From an uncultured Chitinophagales bacterium (GTDB taxonomy: Bacteria > Bacteroidota > Bacteroidia > Chitinophagales > JAHDHT01): DNA of 37,568 nt. Below, piece by piece: positions 16,801-24,539 of the stretch. The DNA lies in contig CALHDG010000083.1 of the NCBI GenBank assembly GCA_938023075.1, forward strand, positions 1 through 37,568, given 5' to 3'. The stretch's first letter is position 1; every line of letters starts with the position of its first letter. Under the pieces are notes generated by a model. That model was not told the origin of the DNA. It searched no databases and saw nothing but the letters and a program-made list of their open reading frames with translations. The position numbers were made by a program, and so were the translations under genes.

Positions 16801-19617
16801 ACAGATGCAAATGGTTGTAATAATACAGCCACTTCAACAGTTACCGTAAATCAAAATCCAACCGCAGCTGTAAATGATGCAGTTGTTTGTGATGGAGCAT
16901 CTGCTACCTTAACTGCATCGGGTGGTACTTCTTATTCATGGGATAATGGAGAAACTACAGAAAGTATTATGCTTGCTCCAAGTTCTAACGAAAGCTATAC
17001 CGTTACTGTTACCGATGACAATGGTTGTACCGATATGGCAACTGCTTCGGTAACGGTCAATCCAAATCCAACAGCAGCAGTAAATGATGCAGTTGTTTGT
17101 GATGGCGCATCTGCTACCTTAACTGCATCGGGTGGTACTTCATATTCATGGGATAATGGAGAAACTTCTGAATCGATTACTTTAGATCCGGCTGTAGCAG
17201 GTAGTTATACCGTTACGGTTACCGATGACAATGGTTGTACTGATATGGCAACTGCTTCGGTAACGGTCAATCCAAATCCAACAGCAGTAGTAAATGATGC
17301 AGTTGTTTGTGATGGAGCATCTGCTACCTTAACTGCATCAGGTGGTACTTCATATTCATGGGATAATGGAGAAACAACGGAAGCAATTACTTTAGATACA
17401 GCAGTTACGGGCACTTATACCGTTACGGTTACTGATGACAATGGTTGTACTGATATGGCAACTGCTTCGGTTACGGTCAATCCAAATCCAACCGCAGCTG
17501 TAAATGATGCAGTTGTTTGTGATGGAGCATCTGCTATCTTAACTGCATCAGGCGGTACTTCTTATTCATGGGATAATGGAGAAACAACGGAAGCAATTAC
17601 TTTAGATACAGCAGTTACGGGCACTTATACCGTTACGGTTACCGATGACAATGGTTGTACCGATATGGCAACTGCTTCGGTTACGGTCAATCCAAATCCA
17701 ACAGCGGCAGTAAATGATGCAGTTGTTTGTGATGGGGCACCTGCTACCTTAACTGCATCAGGCGGTACTTCTTATTTATGGGATAATGGAGAAACAACGG
17801 AAAGTATAATGCTTGCTCCAAGTTCTAATGAAAGCTATACCGTTACGGTTACTGATGATAATGGTTGTACCGATATGGCAACTGCTACGGTTACCGTAAA
17901 TCTAAATCCTGCGGCTTCTGTAAATGATGCGGTTGTTTGTTCAGGAGAATCGGCGACCTTAACGGCATCAGGTGGTACATCTTATGTATGGGAAAGTGGC
18001 GAAACGACAGCGTCAATCACTTTAGATCCGGCTGTAGCAGGTAGTTATACTGTTACGGTTACCGACGACAACGGTTGTTCGGATATGACCACGGCTACCA
18101 TCACGGTCAATCCAAATCCAACGGCTATAGTTAATGATGTGATAGTTTGTGAAGGTGAACCAGCGACCTTAACGGCTTCTGGTGGTACCTTGTATGCTTG
18201 GGAAGGTGGCGAAACGACGGAATCGCTTACTATAGATCCGGCTGTTTCGGGAACTTATTTAGTAACGGTTACCGATGATAATGGCTGCTCTGATATGGCA
18301 ACTGCTTCTATTTCTGTCAATCCAAATCCAACTGCAGGGGTTAATAGTGCAACGATATGTGAGGGTGAGGCGGCAACTTTAACAGCAACCGGAGGTACTT
18401 CATTTGAATGGGGTAATGGAGCAATGACTGCTACCATTGACGTAGCACCATCGGGTACTTTAGATTTTATAGTAACGGTTACCGATGATAATGGTTGTTC
18501 AGATTCAGCGACAACTACCGTTACGGTAAATCCAAGTCCGGCTGCGGCTATAGGAGATGTGACTGTCTGTGAAGGCGAAGCAGCAACTTTAACCGCTACA
18601 GGCGGAACTTCTTACCTTTGGGAAACCGGAGAAACCACAGAGACACTTACTTTTGATCCTGCAGTTGCCGGTACATATACAGTTACGGTTACTAATGATG
18701 ATAACTGTTCTGCCGAAGCTCAAGGTAATGTAATTGTTAATGCACCCCCAAGTGTAAGTATTTCATCTGATCAAACTGACATTTGTGAAGGTGTAAGTGT
18801 TACTTTAACCGCAAGCGGTGCCGACAGCTATTTATGGGATAACGGAGAAACCACTGCATCTATTACCACTACACCAGATTTGACTAGCACGTATAGTGTT
18901 ACCGGAACGAATTTAGGCTGTTCTGCATCAACAGATATAACTATTAACGTTACTAATATTAACTTAGGCAAATTAGCTATTGATTCTATATTTTGCAGGT
19001 TGCCAACTTCAAGCGAAAGTATAAAAGCCACGATTGCTGAAGAAAGTGAATTTGAAGAAGGCTTTGCAAAGTATTATGTGCTAGCTTATGGGCCCGATGA
19101 TGAGATTGTTGATTATCAGCTTTCCGAAGTGGTTAATCCACTGCCAAAATTTCAGGTTTCTACTGTTCCGGAAGGAATGTATTCTATTCACACTTTTATA
19201 GCGGACACCACAATTTTTGATGTGAAGACTTATTTAGATGATGCGGTTTTAAATAGGAGAACAATTGATGAGACCTATAGTTTAACTATTGAAGGTGGAG
19301 GCGATTTATGTGCAAAAATTGATAGAGAAGGTGCACAAACCGAACTTAAATTTTGCAGATTAGGGTCGCCAATGGAATTGGCTTTCGAGATTTTCCCTAA
19401 CCCTGCTAAAGAAATATTATACTTTAAAAATATTTCTTTAGAAAACTTAGTTTCGGTTGAATTGAGCAATGTAGAAGGAAAAATATTGCATCGATTTAAT
19501 TTGGATGAAGGTAAACAGTTACTCAGTCTTACAGTAGACGATTATCCTACGGGTGTTTATTTATTAAAAGCTACCACAGCTTTAAAAGCGCATACTACCA
19601 AAATTGTTATTCAGTAA
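13822..19617 (+). CDS. giant T9SS adhesin with about 18 Ig/PKD-like repeats
   Basis: A 1931-residue surface protein. After a signal peptide (LMGAISLFCLLSTLCMGQ) come two copies of a domain of about 198 residues starting at Cys39 and Cys237, each with ALDFS/ILDFS-x-GY.W, VEDQ, RDLDYK and NPTYxKIYIG motifs; this domain is not recognised. From about residue 432 there are some 18 repeats of about 70 residues with pattern VCxGxxATLTASGGTSYxWDNGETT...YTVTVTDDNGC, an Ig/PKD-like beta-sandwich common in gliding and adhesion proteins. Units from 16231 to about 18750 keep exact 210-bp register. A unique segment of about 150 residues precedes a T9SS type A sorting domain (IFPNPAKEILYF; YPTGVYLLKAT). It likely mediates attachment. 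A terminator follows at 19651. Confidence 0.88.
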   Translation: MKTKLLRQNLTKTKQQLMGAISLFCLLSTLCMGQASINCPDAILDFSQSGYHWAANQTNGDFTVEDQQFHVSIEDQDGILQDVQEAGAGLLIGTDPNTVDDYVSVIYQLSQSTSNVQFTIRDLDYKNYGYHSSNQQEAVCVYGYCRGEIVYPHITSLDGRVHISENCAEATQNSNKGHEESIQITFTECIDKIEIQYGTGNNSPVHNPTYGKIYIGEVGGILASTCNNNCTSCEDPCVDAALDFSEHGYDWHANSTSAVYTVEDQTIQISVEDPDGILEDTSEEGASIQIGIDPHTVDDVVNIRYELSETSDLVEFIIRDLDYKHYGAHRSNQQEQVCVFGYRNGEEVLPIISLIEGSVKIEDNCAIAMDDSRNGKDESIKIRFDECIDEVLIIYGNGPDTPVSNPTYSKIYIGDEFGFFAGYCEDTCIDCQLVVYAGEDQSICSNGAIELSASAVGFSSCGGQPAEVTYLWSTRETTPIISVQESGTYTVTVTDCNGCQASNEVNISITPDPDANAGDDVLICEGETVALTATGGLEYTWSNGETGATINVSPNTTTNYTVTVSNGNGCEASDEVTVTVAENPITNAGDDVAICAGGTIDLTATGGGSYVWDNGATEAVINVQPIETTTYSVMVTSNDGCLGTDEVTVTVNPNPEVTVESLAICEGQEATLSANSIAVGAVDFVWNNGETTPDISGRPAITTEYSVTITDANGCTGNASATVTVNPNPVVTVENVVICEGQTANLSATGFAIGAADFSWDNGESSQDIAVNPSETTDYMVTITDTNACNGSATATVTVNPNPAITVNDAVICLGDDASLIAEGGETYSWDAGFDGPEITISPETSTPYIVTGTDANGCSSTAVANVTVNTNPLASVDDAVICEGASVTLNAFGGTTYAWASGETTANIMVSPGLTTDYTVTVTDNNGCTDTAIATVTVNPNPAITVNDAVICVGDDATLTAEGGVTYSWEPVFSGQVITVSPNMSATYMVTGTDANGCNNTATSTVTVNQNPTAAVNDAVVCDGASATLTASGGTSYSWDNGETTESIMLAPSSNESYTVTVTDDNGCTDMATASVTVNPNPTAAVNDAVVCDGASATLTASGGTSYSWDNGETSESITLDPAVAGSYTVTVTDDNGCTDMATASVTVNPNPTAVVNDAVVCDGASATLTASGGTSYSWDNGETTEAITLDTAVTGTYTVTVTDDNGCTDMATASVTVNPNPTAAVNDAVVCDGASAILTASGGTSYSWDNGETTEAITLDTAVTGTYTVTVTDDNGCTDMATASVTVNPNPTAAVNDAVVCDGAPATLTASGGTSYLWDNGETTESIMLAPSSNESYTVTVTDDNGCTDMATATVTVNLNPAASVNDAVVCSGESATLTASGGTSYVWESGETTASITLDPAVAGSYTVTVTDDNGCSDMTTATITVNPNPTAIVNDVIVCEGEPATLTASGGTLYAWEGGETTESLTIDPAVSGTYLVTVTDDNGCSDMATASISVNPNPTAGVNSATICEGEAATLTATGGTSFEWGNGAMTATIDVAPSGTLDFIVTVTDDNGCSDSATTTVTVNPSPAAAIGDVTVCEGEAATLTATGGTSYLWETGETTETLTFDPAVAGTYTVTVTNDDNCSAEAQGNVIVNAPPSVSISSDQTDICEGVSVTLTASGADSYLWDNGETTASITTTPDLTSTYSVTGTNLGCSASTDITINVTNINLGKLAIDSIFCRLPTSSESIKATIAEESEFEEGFAKYYVLAYGPDDEIVDYQLSEVVNPLPKFQVSTVPEGMYSIHTFIADTTIFDVKTYLDDAVLNRRTIDETYSLTIEGGGDLCAKIDREGAQTELKFCRLGSPMELAFEIFPNPAKEILYFKNISLENLVSVELSNVEGKILHRFNLDEGKQLLSLTVDDYPTGVYLLKATTALKAHTTKIVIQ
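16231..18750 (+). repeat. 12 in-register 210-bp tandem repeats in the adhesin gene
   Basis: Successive units start at 16231, 16441, 16651, 16861, 17071, 17281, 17491, 17701, 17911, 18121, 18331 and 18541. Each encodes 70 residues. Units beginning 16861-17701 are nearly identical; outer units are more diverged. Segment variants are shared between non-neighbouring units, which suggests recombination within the array. Confidence 0.9.
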
Positions 19618-19650
19618 CAGTTTGAATATTTAAATTTTAATAAGAAAATA

Positions 19651-19686
19651 AAAAAGCAGTTCCATTTTTGGGGCTGCTTTTTTTTT
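19651..19686 (+). terminator. rho-independent terminator of the adhesin gene
   Basis: The stem AAAAAGCAGTTCC (19651-19663) pairs with GGGGCTGCTTTTT (19670-19682) with two G-T pairs and a 6-nt loop, followed by a T run. It lies 34 bp after the adhesin stop codon. Confidence 0.85.
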
Positions 19687-19718
19687 GTGTACCAGAAAAC
19701 AGAACCCGACAATAACAT

Positions 19719-19823
19719 GAGCGAGTTTAGCAAACTAACCCTGATTGCAGCGGTTATGCCTTTTGTCGCGTTGGCTTTTGCAGCATTGGCAAGGCATTTG
19801 AGCGGAAAGCAGGCTGCGCGTTT
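19719..19823 (+). repeat. covarying structured repeat family, copy B
   Basis: This 105-bp copy contains GAGCGAG, outer stem CCTG/CAGG, inner stem ATGCCTT/AAGGCAT with a 28-nt loop, and the 12-nt strands between stems (conserved AGCGGTT and TTGAGCGGA). It is about 100 bp downstream of the adhesin stop codon, just after the terminator, in the same orientation. An open frame across it (19687-19881) is not considered a gene. Confidence 0.7.
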
Positions 19824-19968
19824 ATCATTGTTCCTATCGATTCGTTTCAAAAAAAATATAGTTACAAGAAAGCCCCGTTAAATCAGCTTCTGTCATTTTA
19901 TATAAGGGCAATTTATTTTGACGTGTTCATATTTAAGCACTTTCGCTTTAAAAAAAAATAAAATTTGA

Positions 19969-19976
19969 TATATTTG
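19969..19976 (+). promoter_or_regulatory. -7 element of the alkB gene
   Basis: TATATTTG is an exact TAnnTTTG match, 22 bp before the start codon of the alkane monooxygenase gene. The spacing resembles that of the element before 7114. Confidence 0.55.
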
Positions 19977-19998
19977 GAGAACAAAAATCAAGAAGATT

Positions 19999-21096
19999 AT
20001 GAATACGAATGTGTTAAAGTATGTATCTATTTTTATCGCTCCCCTAATTGGTATTGTTTCGTTAACGTATAATGGTTGGTTGGCTTGGGCATTGCCCCTT
20101 TATGCTTTTGGCTTTATTCCCTTAGCAGATTATTTTGCGCCGGCAAGTGAAAAGAACATGTCGGCTGCCGAAGAGGAAATTGCAAAAAATGACCCCATTT
20201 ACGATTGGTTGTTGTATTCAATTATTCCGGTACATTATGCTACATTGGTTTACTTTTTTTATGTGATGGGGCAGCCGGGTTTAAGTACGGCTGACATGAT
20301 TGCCAAAGTATTTACCATGGGTATTGGCTGTAGTATTTTTGGTATTAATGTTGCCCATGAGTTAGGTCACCGCGCAAAAAAAAGTGAAAAGATGATGTCG
20401 AAAATGTTGTTGTTAACTTCTATGTATATGCACTTTTTTATAGAGCACAATCGTGGGCATCATAAAAATGTTTCTACCGATGATGATCCGGCATCGAGCC
20501 GTTTAAACGAACCTTTGTATACTTTTTTGTTTCGCTCGGTTGTTTTTAGTTATGTCTCTGCATGGAATTTAGAAAACACGCGTTTGCGTAAAAAAGGCAT
20601 CGCGCTATTGTCTTTTAACAATGAAATGATTCGGTTTTCACTAATTCAAGTTGCTTTTGTTGCCTTAATTTTTGTGCTATGGGGAGCAACCATAACCATG
20701 TATTTTTTAATAGCGGCTACTATCGGGTTTTTATTATTAGAAGTAGTGAATTATATTGAACACTATGGTTTAAGAAGAAAAAAATTAGAGAATGGACGTT
20801 GGAGTAAAGTAACGCAGCACCATAGTTGGAATAGCAATTATGCGTTGGGCAGAATTATGTTATTTGAATTGACCCGTCATTCCGATCATCATTATAAAGC
20901 CAGCAGAAAATATCAGGTATTAAGACATTTTGATGATAGCCCACAAATGCCTTTTGGGTATCCGGCTATGATGTTGATATCGCTTGTACCGCCACTTTTC
21001 TTTAAAATTATGAACAAGCAAATTGAAGAGTATCAACTTAATTTGTTGCAAGAAGATGTTAAGCAACGTGTGCCTAAAGAAATTCAGCTAGCTTGA
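19999..21096 (+). CDS. alkB: alkane 1-monooxygenase (AlkB-type membrane di-iron hydroxylase)
   Basis: A 365-residue integral-membrane hydroxylase that oxidises the terminal carbon of medium-chain alkanes or similar chains, using O2 and electrons from rubredoxin. All histidine boxes are present: HELGHR (120-125), EHNRGHH (149-155) and LTRHSDHH (291-298). The AlkB-typical NYIEHYGL (251-258) and HHSWNS (274-279) motifs are also present. Several hydrophobic segments (about residues 8-45, 70-90, 105-120, 210-250, 322-337) fit six membrane spans. No rubredoxin or rubredoxin reductase is adjacent, and no fused rubredoxin domain is seen, so electron donors must be encoded elsewhere. The natural substrate is not determinable from sequence. 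Confidence 0.92.
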   Translation: MNTNVLKYVSIFIAPLIGIVSLTYNGWLAWALPLYAFGFIPLADYFAPASEKNMSAAEEEIAKNDPIYDWLLYSIIPVHYATLVYFFYVMGQPGLSTADMIAKVFTMGIGCSIFGINVAHELGHRAKKSEKMMSKMLLLTSMYMHFFIEHNRGHHKNVSTDDDPASSRLNEPLYTFLFRSVVFSYVSAWNLENTRLRKKGIALLSFNNEMIRFSLIQVAFVALIFVLWGATITMYFLIAATIGFLLLEVVNYIEHYGLRRKKLENGRWSKVTQHHSWNSNYALGRIMLFELTRHSDHHYKASRKYQVLRHFDDSPQMPFGYPAMMLISLVPPLFFKIMNKQIEEYQLNLLQEDVKQRVPKEIQLA

Positions 21097-21157
21097 AAAA
21101 TATGGTTCTACTGCGAATTTAATGAGATATATTGAACAGTCTTTTATAAGTATTTAA

Positions 21158-21291
21158 AACTACCCCGACCTTTTTATTTGAAAAAGCCCACCTACCGAAG
21201 TATCGGTACAGGCTCTTCAATATTTGAAGGGGAATTAGTCCGGCTAACATTGTATATTTGAATATCTACTGTTTCCATTAAAATGGTAGTA
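21158..21291. repeat. dispersed repeat family D, copy 2
   Basis: It shares its first about 50 bp and a later TCCGG...TTTCCATTAA part with 10498-10607 but carries extra sequence in the middle (about 21212-21236). It lies in the 239-bp gap between alkB and the SDR gene. Confidence 0.5.
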
Positions 21292-21335
21292 TTACCAAAA
21301 ATTTAAATATTCTGAACTAATAATTAATTGATTTT

Positions 21336-22094
21336 ATGAAAACTGTTTTAATAACCGGCGCAACTGCCGGCATTGGTAAAGCTACGGCACAGTTGTTTGC
21401 TCAAAAAGGCAATCGCATCATTATAACCGGGCGAAGAGAAGAACGCTTGTTTGAACTTCAAGATGCAATACATCAACAACATAAGGGTAGTTGTTATATT
21501 TCATCATTTGATGTGCGAGATAGAGATGCTGTTCAACACGCCCTAAAAATATTACCGGCAGATTGGCAAAATATTGACGTTCTAATTAACAATGCCGGTT
21601 TAGCAGTTGGCAAAGAATCTATTGAGGAAGGTTTATATAGTGATTGGGATGCGATGATAGACACCAATGTGAAAGGTTTGTTATACGTTACTGAAGCGGT
21701 TTTACCGTTGATGCCCAATGGAAGCCACGTAGTTAATGTAAGTTCCATCGCCGGTTTGCAAAGTTACCCGGGCGGCAATGTGTATTGCGCCAGTAAACAT
21801 GCCGTTGAAGGTTTAAGTAATGGTATGCGTATTGATTTGTTGAAACGCAACATTAAAGTAACCTCTATTTGTCCGGGTTTGGTGGAAACTGAATTTTCGG
21901 TAGTGCGTTTTAAAGGAGACCATGCGAAAGCTGATGCTACTTATGAAAACATAAATCCATTAACGGCGAAAGATGTTGCCGAAGCTATTGTTTGGTCGGT
22001 TGACAGACCGGCTAACGTGCATATTACGCAAGTTTTGATGATGGCACAACAACAAGCAGACGCTGTTTTTGTAAACCGGGAGTTGAAGGCATGA
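21336..22094 (+). CDS. short-chain dehydrogenase/reductase (YdfG-like)
   Basis: A 252-residue classical SDR with the NAD(P)-binding TGATAGIG (7-14), NNAG (85-88), and a catalytic set of Ser137 in NVSSIAG, Tyr150 and Lys154 (YCASK). The TGRREER segment after strand 2 suggests NADP preference. Overall it resembles YdfG-type 3-hydroxy acid dehydrogenases, including the ICPGLVETEFSVVRF segment and the ITQVLMM end, but substrate use cannot be proved. Its stop overlaps the next gene's start by 4 bp (ATGA), so the two are translationally coupled. A link to alkB (alcohol or aldehyde processing) is possible but only inferred from proximity. Confidence 0.88.
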   Translation: MKTVLITGATAGIGKATAQLFAQKGNRIIITGRREERLFELQDAIHQQHKGSCYISSFDVRDRDAVQHALKILPADWQNIDVLINNAGLAVGKESIEEGLYSDWDAMIDTNVKGLLYVTEAVLPLMPNGSHVVNVSSIAGLQSYPGGNVYCASKHAVEGLSNGMRIDLLKRNIKVTSICPGLVETEFSVVRFKGDHAKADATYENINPLTAKDVAEAIVWSVDRPANVHITQVLMMAQQQADAVFVNRELKA

Positions 22095-22543
22095 TCAGAT
22101 TGGAAAAAACCAATGCCACCAATGCCGATTTCATACAATTGGTTCAACAGTTAGATGCCTATTTAAAAACAACTGATGGAGATGATCATGCTTTTTACAA
22201 TCAGTTCAATAGCATCGAGGCACTTCAATATGTTTTGTTGGCTTATGAAGATGAACAAGCCGTAGCTTGCGGAGCCATCAAACCATTGGATGAAGAAACG
22301 ATGGAAGTAAAAAGAATGTATGTTCAACCAGCAGCACGACGAAAGGGCTTAGCGCGGCAAGTGCTTCAACAATTAGAAGCATGGGCTAAAGCCCTTGGTT
22401 ATACAAAATGCATATTAGAAACCGGCAAACGACAAGTTGAAGCGGTACAATTTTATAATAACGCCGGGTATTCGATTATACCAAATTATGGTCAATATAA
22501 AAATGTACCAAATAGTATTTGTTTTGAAAAATGGTTAAATTGA
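22091..22543 (+). CDS. GNAT-family N-acetyltransferase
   Basis: A 150-residue acetyl-CoA-dependent acyltransferase. The acetyl-CoA binding motif A is clear (VKRMYVQPAARRKGLARQVL, with the RRKGLA pyrophosphate loop), preceded by strands typical of GNAT enzymes (YEDEQAVACGAIKPL) and followed by ILETGKRQVEAVQFYNNAGY. The acceptor substrate is unknown. It is co-transcribed with the SDR gene through a 4-bp overlap. Confidence 0.88.
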   Translation: MIRLEKTNATNADFIQLVQQLDAYLKTTDGDDHAFYNQFNSIEALQYVLLAYEDEQAVACGAIKPLDEETMEVKRMYVQPAARRKGLARQVLQQLEAWAKALGYTKCILETGKRQVEAVQFYNNAGYSIIPNYGQYKNVPNSICFEKWLN

Positions 22544-22675
22544 TTGATTGTTGATTTTCTTGCTAAAACATGGATTGATAGTTATTCCAAAAAAAACATC
22601 AACAAAATGGCTTTCAATTAAAAAAAATAGCTGACCTTTATTTTTCAGGAAATTAACAATTTATCGTTACACGGC

Positions 22676-22966
22676 ATGCAAAACGAAAATCAATATAAGC
22701 TCGGTTCAGTTATCAAAAACATCTTAAAAGAAAAAAAAATAGCACCCAACTATTATGAAACGTTGATCAAACAACATTGGCAACAATGGTTAGGCAACAC
22801 CATTGCTAGTCGTACAAAAAAGATAAAAGTATACGGTAAAAAATTAGTGATTGACGTTCATTCTGCTCCATTGCGTCAAGAAATGAATTATGCTAAGCCA
22901 ACCATCATCAAGCTAATTAATAAAAATTTAGGCGAGCGTTATATTGAAGAAGTTGAAATTCGATAA
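22676..22966 (+). CDS. DUF721 (DciA-like) protein
   Basis: A 96-residue protein of the DUF721 family. It has the family pattern: an N-terminal helix (SVIKNILKEKK), the W-x-x-WLGNTIASRTKKI turn, strand KLVIDVHSAPLRQEM and the C-terminal strand IEEVEIR. Longer relatives in many bacteria (DciA) load the replicative helicase DnaB; the Bacteroidota short form carries mainly this domain. It is a single-gene unit, with no replication gene next to it in this window. Confidence 0.8.
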   Translation: MQNENQYKLGSVIKNILKEKKIAPNYYETLIKQHWQQWLGNTIASRTKKIKVYGKKLVIDVHSAPLRQEMNYAKPTIIKLINKNLGERYIEEVEIR

Positions 22967-23084
22967 GGTTGATTTATCCCTACTTCTTTAACTATAAGTC
23001 TGCACTTCAAACTATTGGTTTGCGCTTCAATGGTTCAATCAAAACACGTTAACTATCCAGTATTCCTAACACAAAACAGACAAG

Positions 23085-24140
23085 ATGAAAAAGATCATCA
23101 TACTCATTTTATGCATTGTTGTATTTTTTAATATACGATTAGTTGCCCAATGCCATATTAACGATTGGATGGCTTTAAAAGCATTGTATGAAAGTACCAA
23201 TGGTGATAGTTGGCATAATAATACCGGCTGGCAAATTGTTACCGGCAACGCGCCAACTGCCAATTGTAATTTAGCTAATTTATATGGGATTGATTTAAAT
23301 GAAGATGGGCGGGTACAAAGTTGTAATTTGGTTGCCAATCAACTTGTTGGCAGCTTACCCTCGCAATTGGGCAGTTTAAGCCAATTGAACACACTAAACT
23401 TGATATTCAATGAGCTGAATGGCAGCATCCCGCCCGAATTAGGCAACCTAAATAATTTAATCAATTTAGAATTACAAGTTAATGAGCTCAGTGGCAACAT
23501 TCCGATAGCATTGGGTAGTTTAAGTAATTTAGAGGGTTTAGATTTGGCTAACAACAATCTCACCGGCAGCATTCCGCCAGCATTTGGCAATTTAAGCAAC
23601 CTAACTTCTTTGGAGTTAGAATTCAATAATCTAACCGGTAGCATTCCGCCCGAAATAGGTAATTTATCTAACTTAAATCTGTTAGCCTTGTACTTCAATC
23701 AGCTTAGCGGTGGCATTCCTGCAGCATTAGGCAGTTTAAATAACTTATCGGATTTTATAATCAACAACAATAATTTGAGCGGTTGCTACCCCAATAATCT
23801 ACAAGCATTTTGCACACAACTTAATCCTGCCGCTGTTAATGCCCAAATAAGTCAAGGTAACAATTTCAGTGCTGCTTGGGAAGACTTTTGTAACACCGGC
23901 ACCGGAGGCTGTGGCAGCAGTTGTATCGCAAACCAAATTATTGACAATACCACGTCTTTTCAACATATATACGAAGCCCAAAATTCTATTGTAACCAATG
24001 GGGTGGTTGAAATCTCGAATAATCAACAAGTAGCGTATTATGCGCCCTACATTTCATTACATGTGGGCTTTGCTGTTCAACCGGGTGCAACTTTTACGAT
24101 AAGCAGTGTGGGTTGTAATAAATTGTGTGCTATGAATTAA
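23085..24140 (+). CDS. secreted leucine-rich-repeat protein
   Basis: A 351-residue secreted protein. It has a signal peptide (IIILILCIVVFFNIRLVAQ), then an LRR N-terminal cap (DWMALKALYESTNGDSWHNNTGW). About six 24-residue plant-type LRRs follow (consensus LGNLSNLxxLxLxxNxLxGSIPP) at residues about 90-245, encoded by a 72-bp periodic DNA. After a Cys-rich segment (NTGTGGCGSSC), a C-terminal module has the pattern VEISNNQQVAYYAPYISLHVGFAVQPGATF, close to the last module of the CotH protein at 33103. This fits the C-terminal module called 3-coathanger/GCX in Bacteroidota, here with the Cys a few residues from the end. A role in protein-protein or surface binding is inferred. Confidence 0.82.
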   Translation: MKKIIILILCIVVFFNIRLVAQCHINDWMALKALYESTNGDSWHNNTGWQIVTGNAPTANCNLANLYGIDLNEDGRVQSCNLVANQLVGSLPSQLGSLSQLNTLNLIFNELNGSIPPELGNLNNLINLELQVNELSGNIPIALGSLSNLEGLDLANNNLTGSIPPAFGNLSNLTSLELEFNNLTGSIPPEIGNLSNLNLLALYFNQLSGGIPAALGSLNNLSDFIINNNNLSGCYPNNLQAFCTQLNPAAVNAQISQGNNFSAAWEDFCNTGTGGCGSSCIANQIIDNTTSFQHIYEAQNSIVTNGVVEISNNQQVAYYAPYISLHVGFAVQPGATFTISSVGCNKLCAMN

Positions 24141-24158
24141 ACCGATATCTTTTTCATT

Positions 24159-24191
24159 AGACCTGACAGGTTTTTGAAACCTGTCAGGTCT
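24159..24191. terminator. perfect 15-bp hairpin after the LRR gene
   Basis: AGACCTGACAGGTTT (24159-24173) and AAACCTGTCAGGTCT (24177-24191) are exact reverse complements with a 3-nt loop. It lies 19 bp after the LRR gene's stop and has no T run, so it may be a repeated palindrome that also works as a terminator or 3' stabiliser. Confidence 0.6.
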
Positions 24192-24436
24192 TGAAAGCAT
24201 AAATTATTATTTTTATTTTATGAAGAAGCACATTACAAGTATTGAGTTTAAGGAAAGCACTTGAGTTTCATACAAAAAAAATTATCCGTTTGTCACAGCA
24301 TCAAAAGGCATAAACCATAAACGCCATTTAATAAATTAACTAATATGATTCAGTATCTGAGTAACGGAACATTTATCCGCGATCTCGCTTAAGGTTTCTA
24401 CGAGTTGGATGCAAGAGTTGGCGATTTTTAGGAGAG

Positions 24437-24471
24437 ATGCCGGATAATTTGCTCCGCAAGATTTCCGGCAT
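24437..24471. repeat. inverted repeat ATGCCGGA/TCCGGCAT
   Basis: ATGCCGGA at 24437-24444 is inverted at 24464-24471 with a 19-nt loop. It lies inside a GC-richer patch of the gap upstream of the TRAP gene's 3' end. Confidence 0.45.
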
Positions 24472-24539
24472 GACGTTCGTTACACATACTCTTCTATATT
24501 GTCATGCGCCTTGATAATCTTTTCTCAATTTGGTATCAG

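Larger units (their letters stand above)
24141..24539. other. intergenic region with two inverted repeats
   Basis: This 399-bp gap between convergent genes holds a perfect 15-bp stem hairpin (24159-24191) and a second, shorter inverted repeat (24437-24471). The last 15 bp before the TRAP gene's stop match one arm end of the element at 4890-5046 (TCAATTTGGTATCA, 24525-24538). No gene is visible. Confidence 0.6.

Noticed and set aside
15285-18437. Series of 60-70-aa open frames on the minus strand inside the adhesin
   Set aside because: They recur with the 210-bp period and mirror the plus-strand coding repeats, so they are shadows.
16231-18750. CRISPR array
   Set aside because: The repeats are 210 bp, in frame and coding, with no spacers and no cas genes.
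19687-19881. 64-aa open frame after the adhesin gene
   Set aside because: It covers the terminator end and repeat copy B; its sequence is explained by the repeat.
22980-23060. Repeated TTCAAACTATTGG/TTCAATGG pattern before the LRR gene
   Set aside because: Too short and loose to call a repeat or regulatory site.
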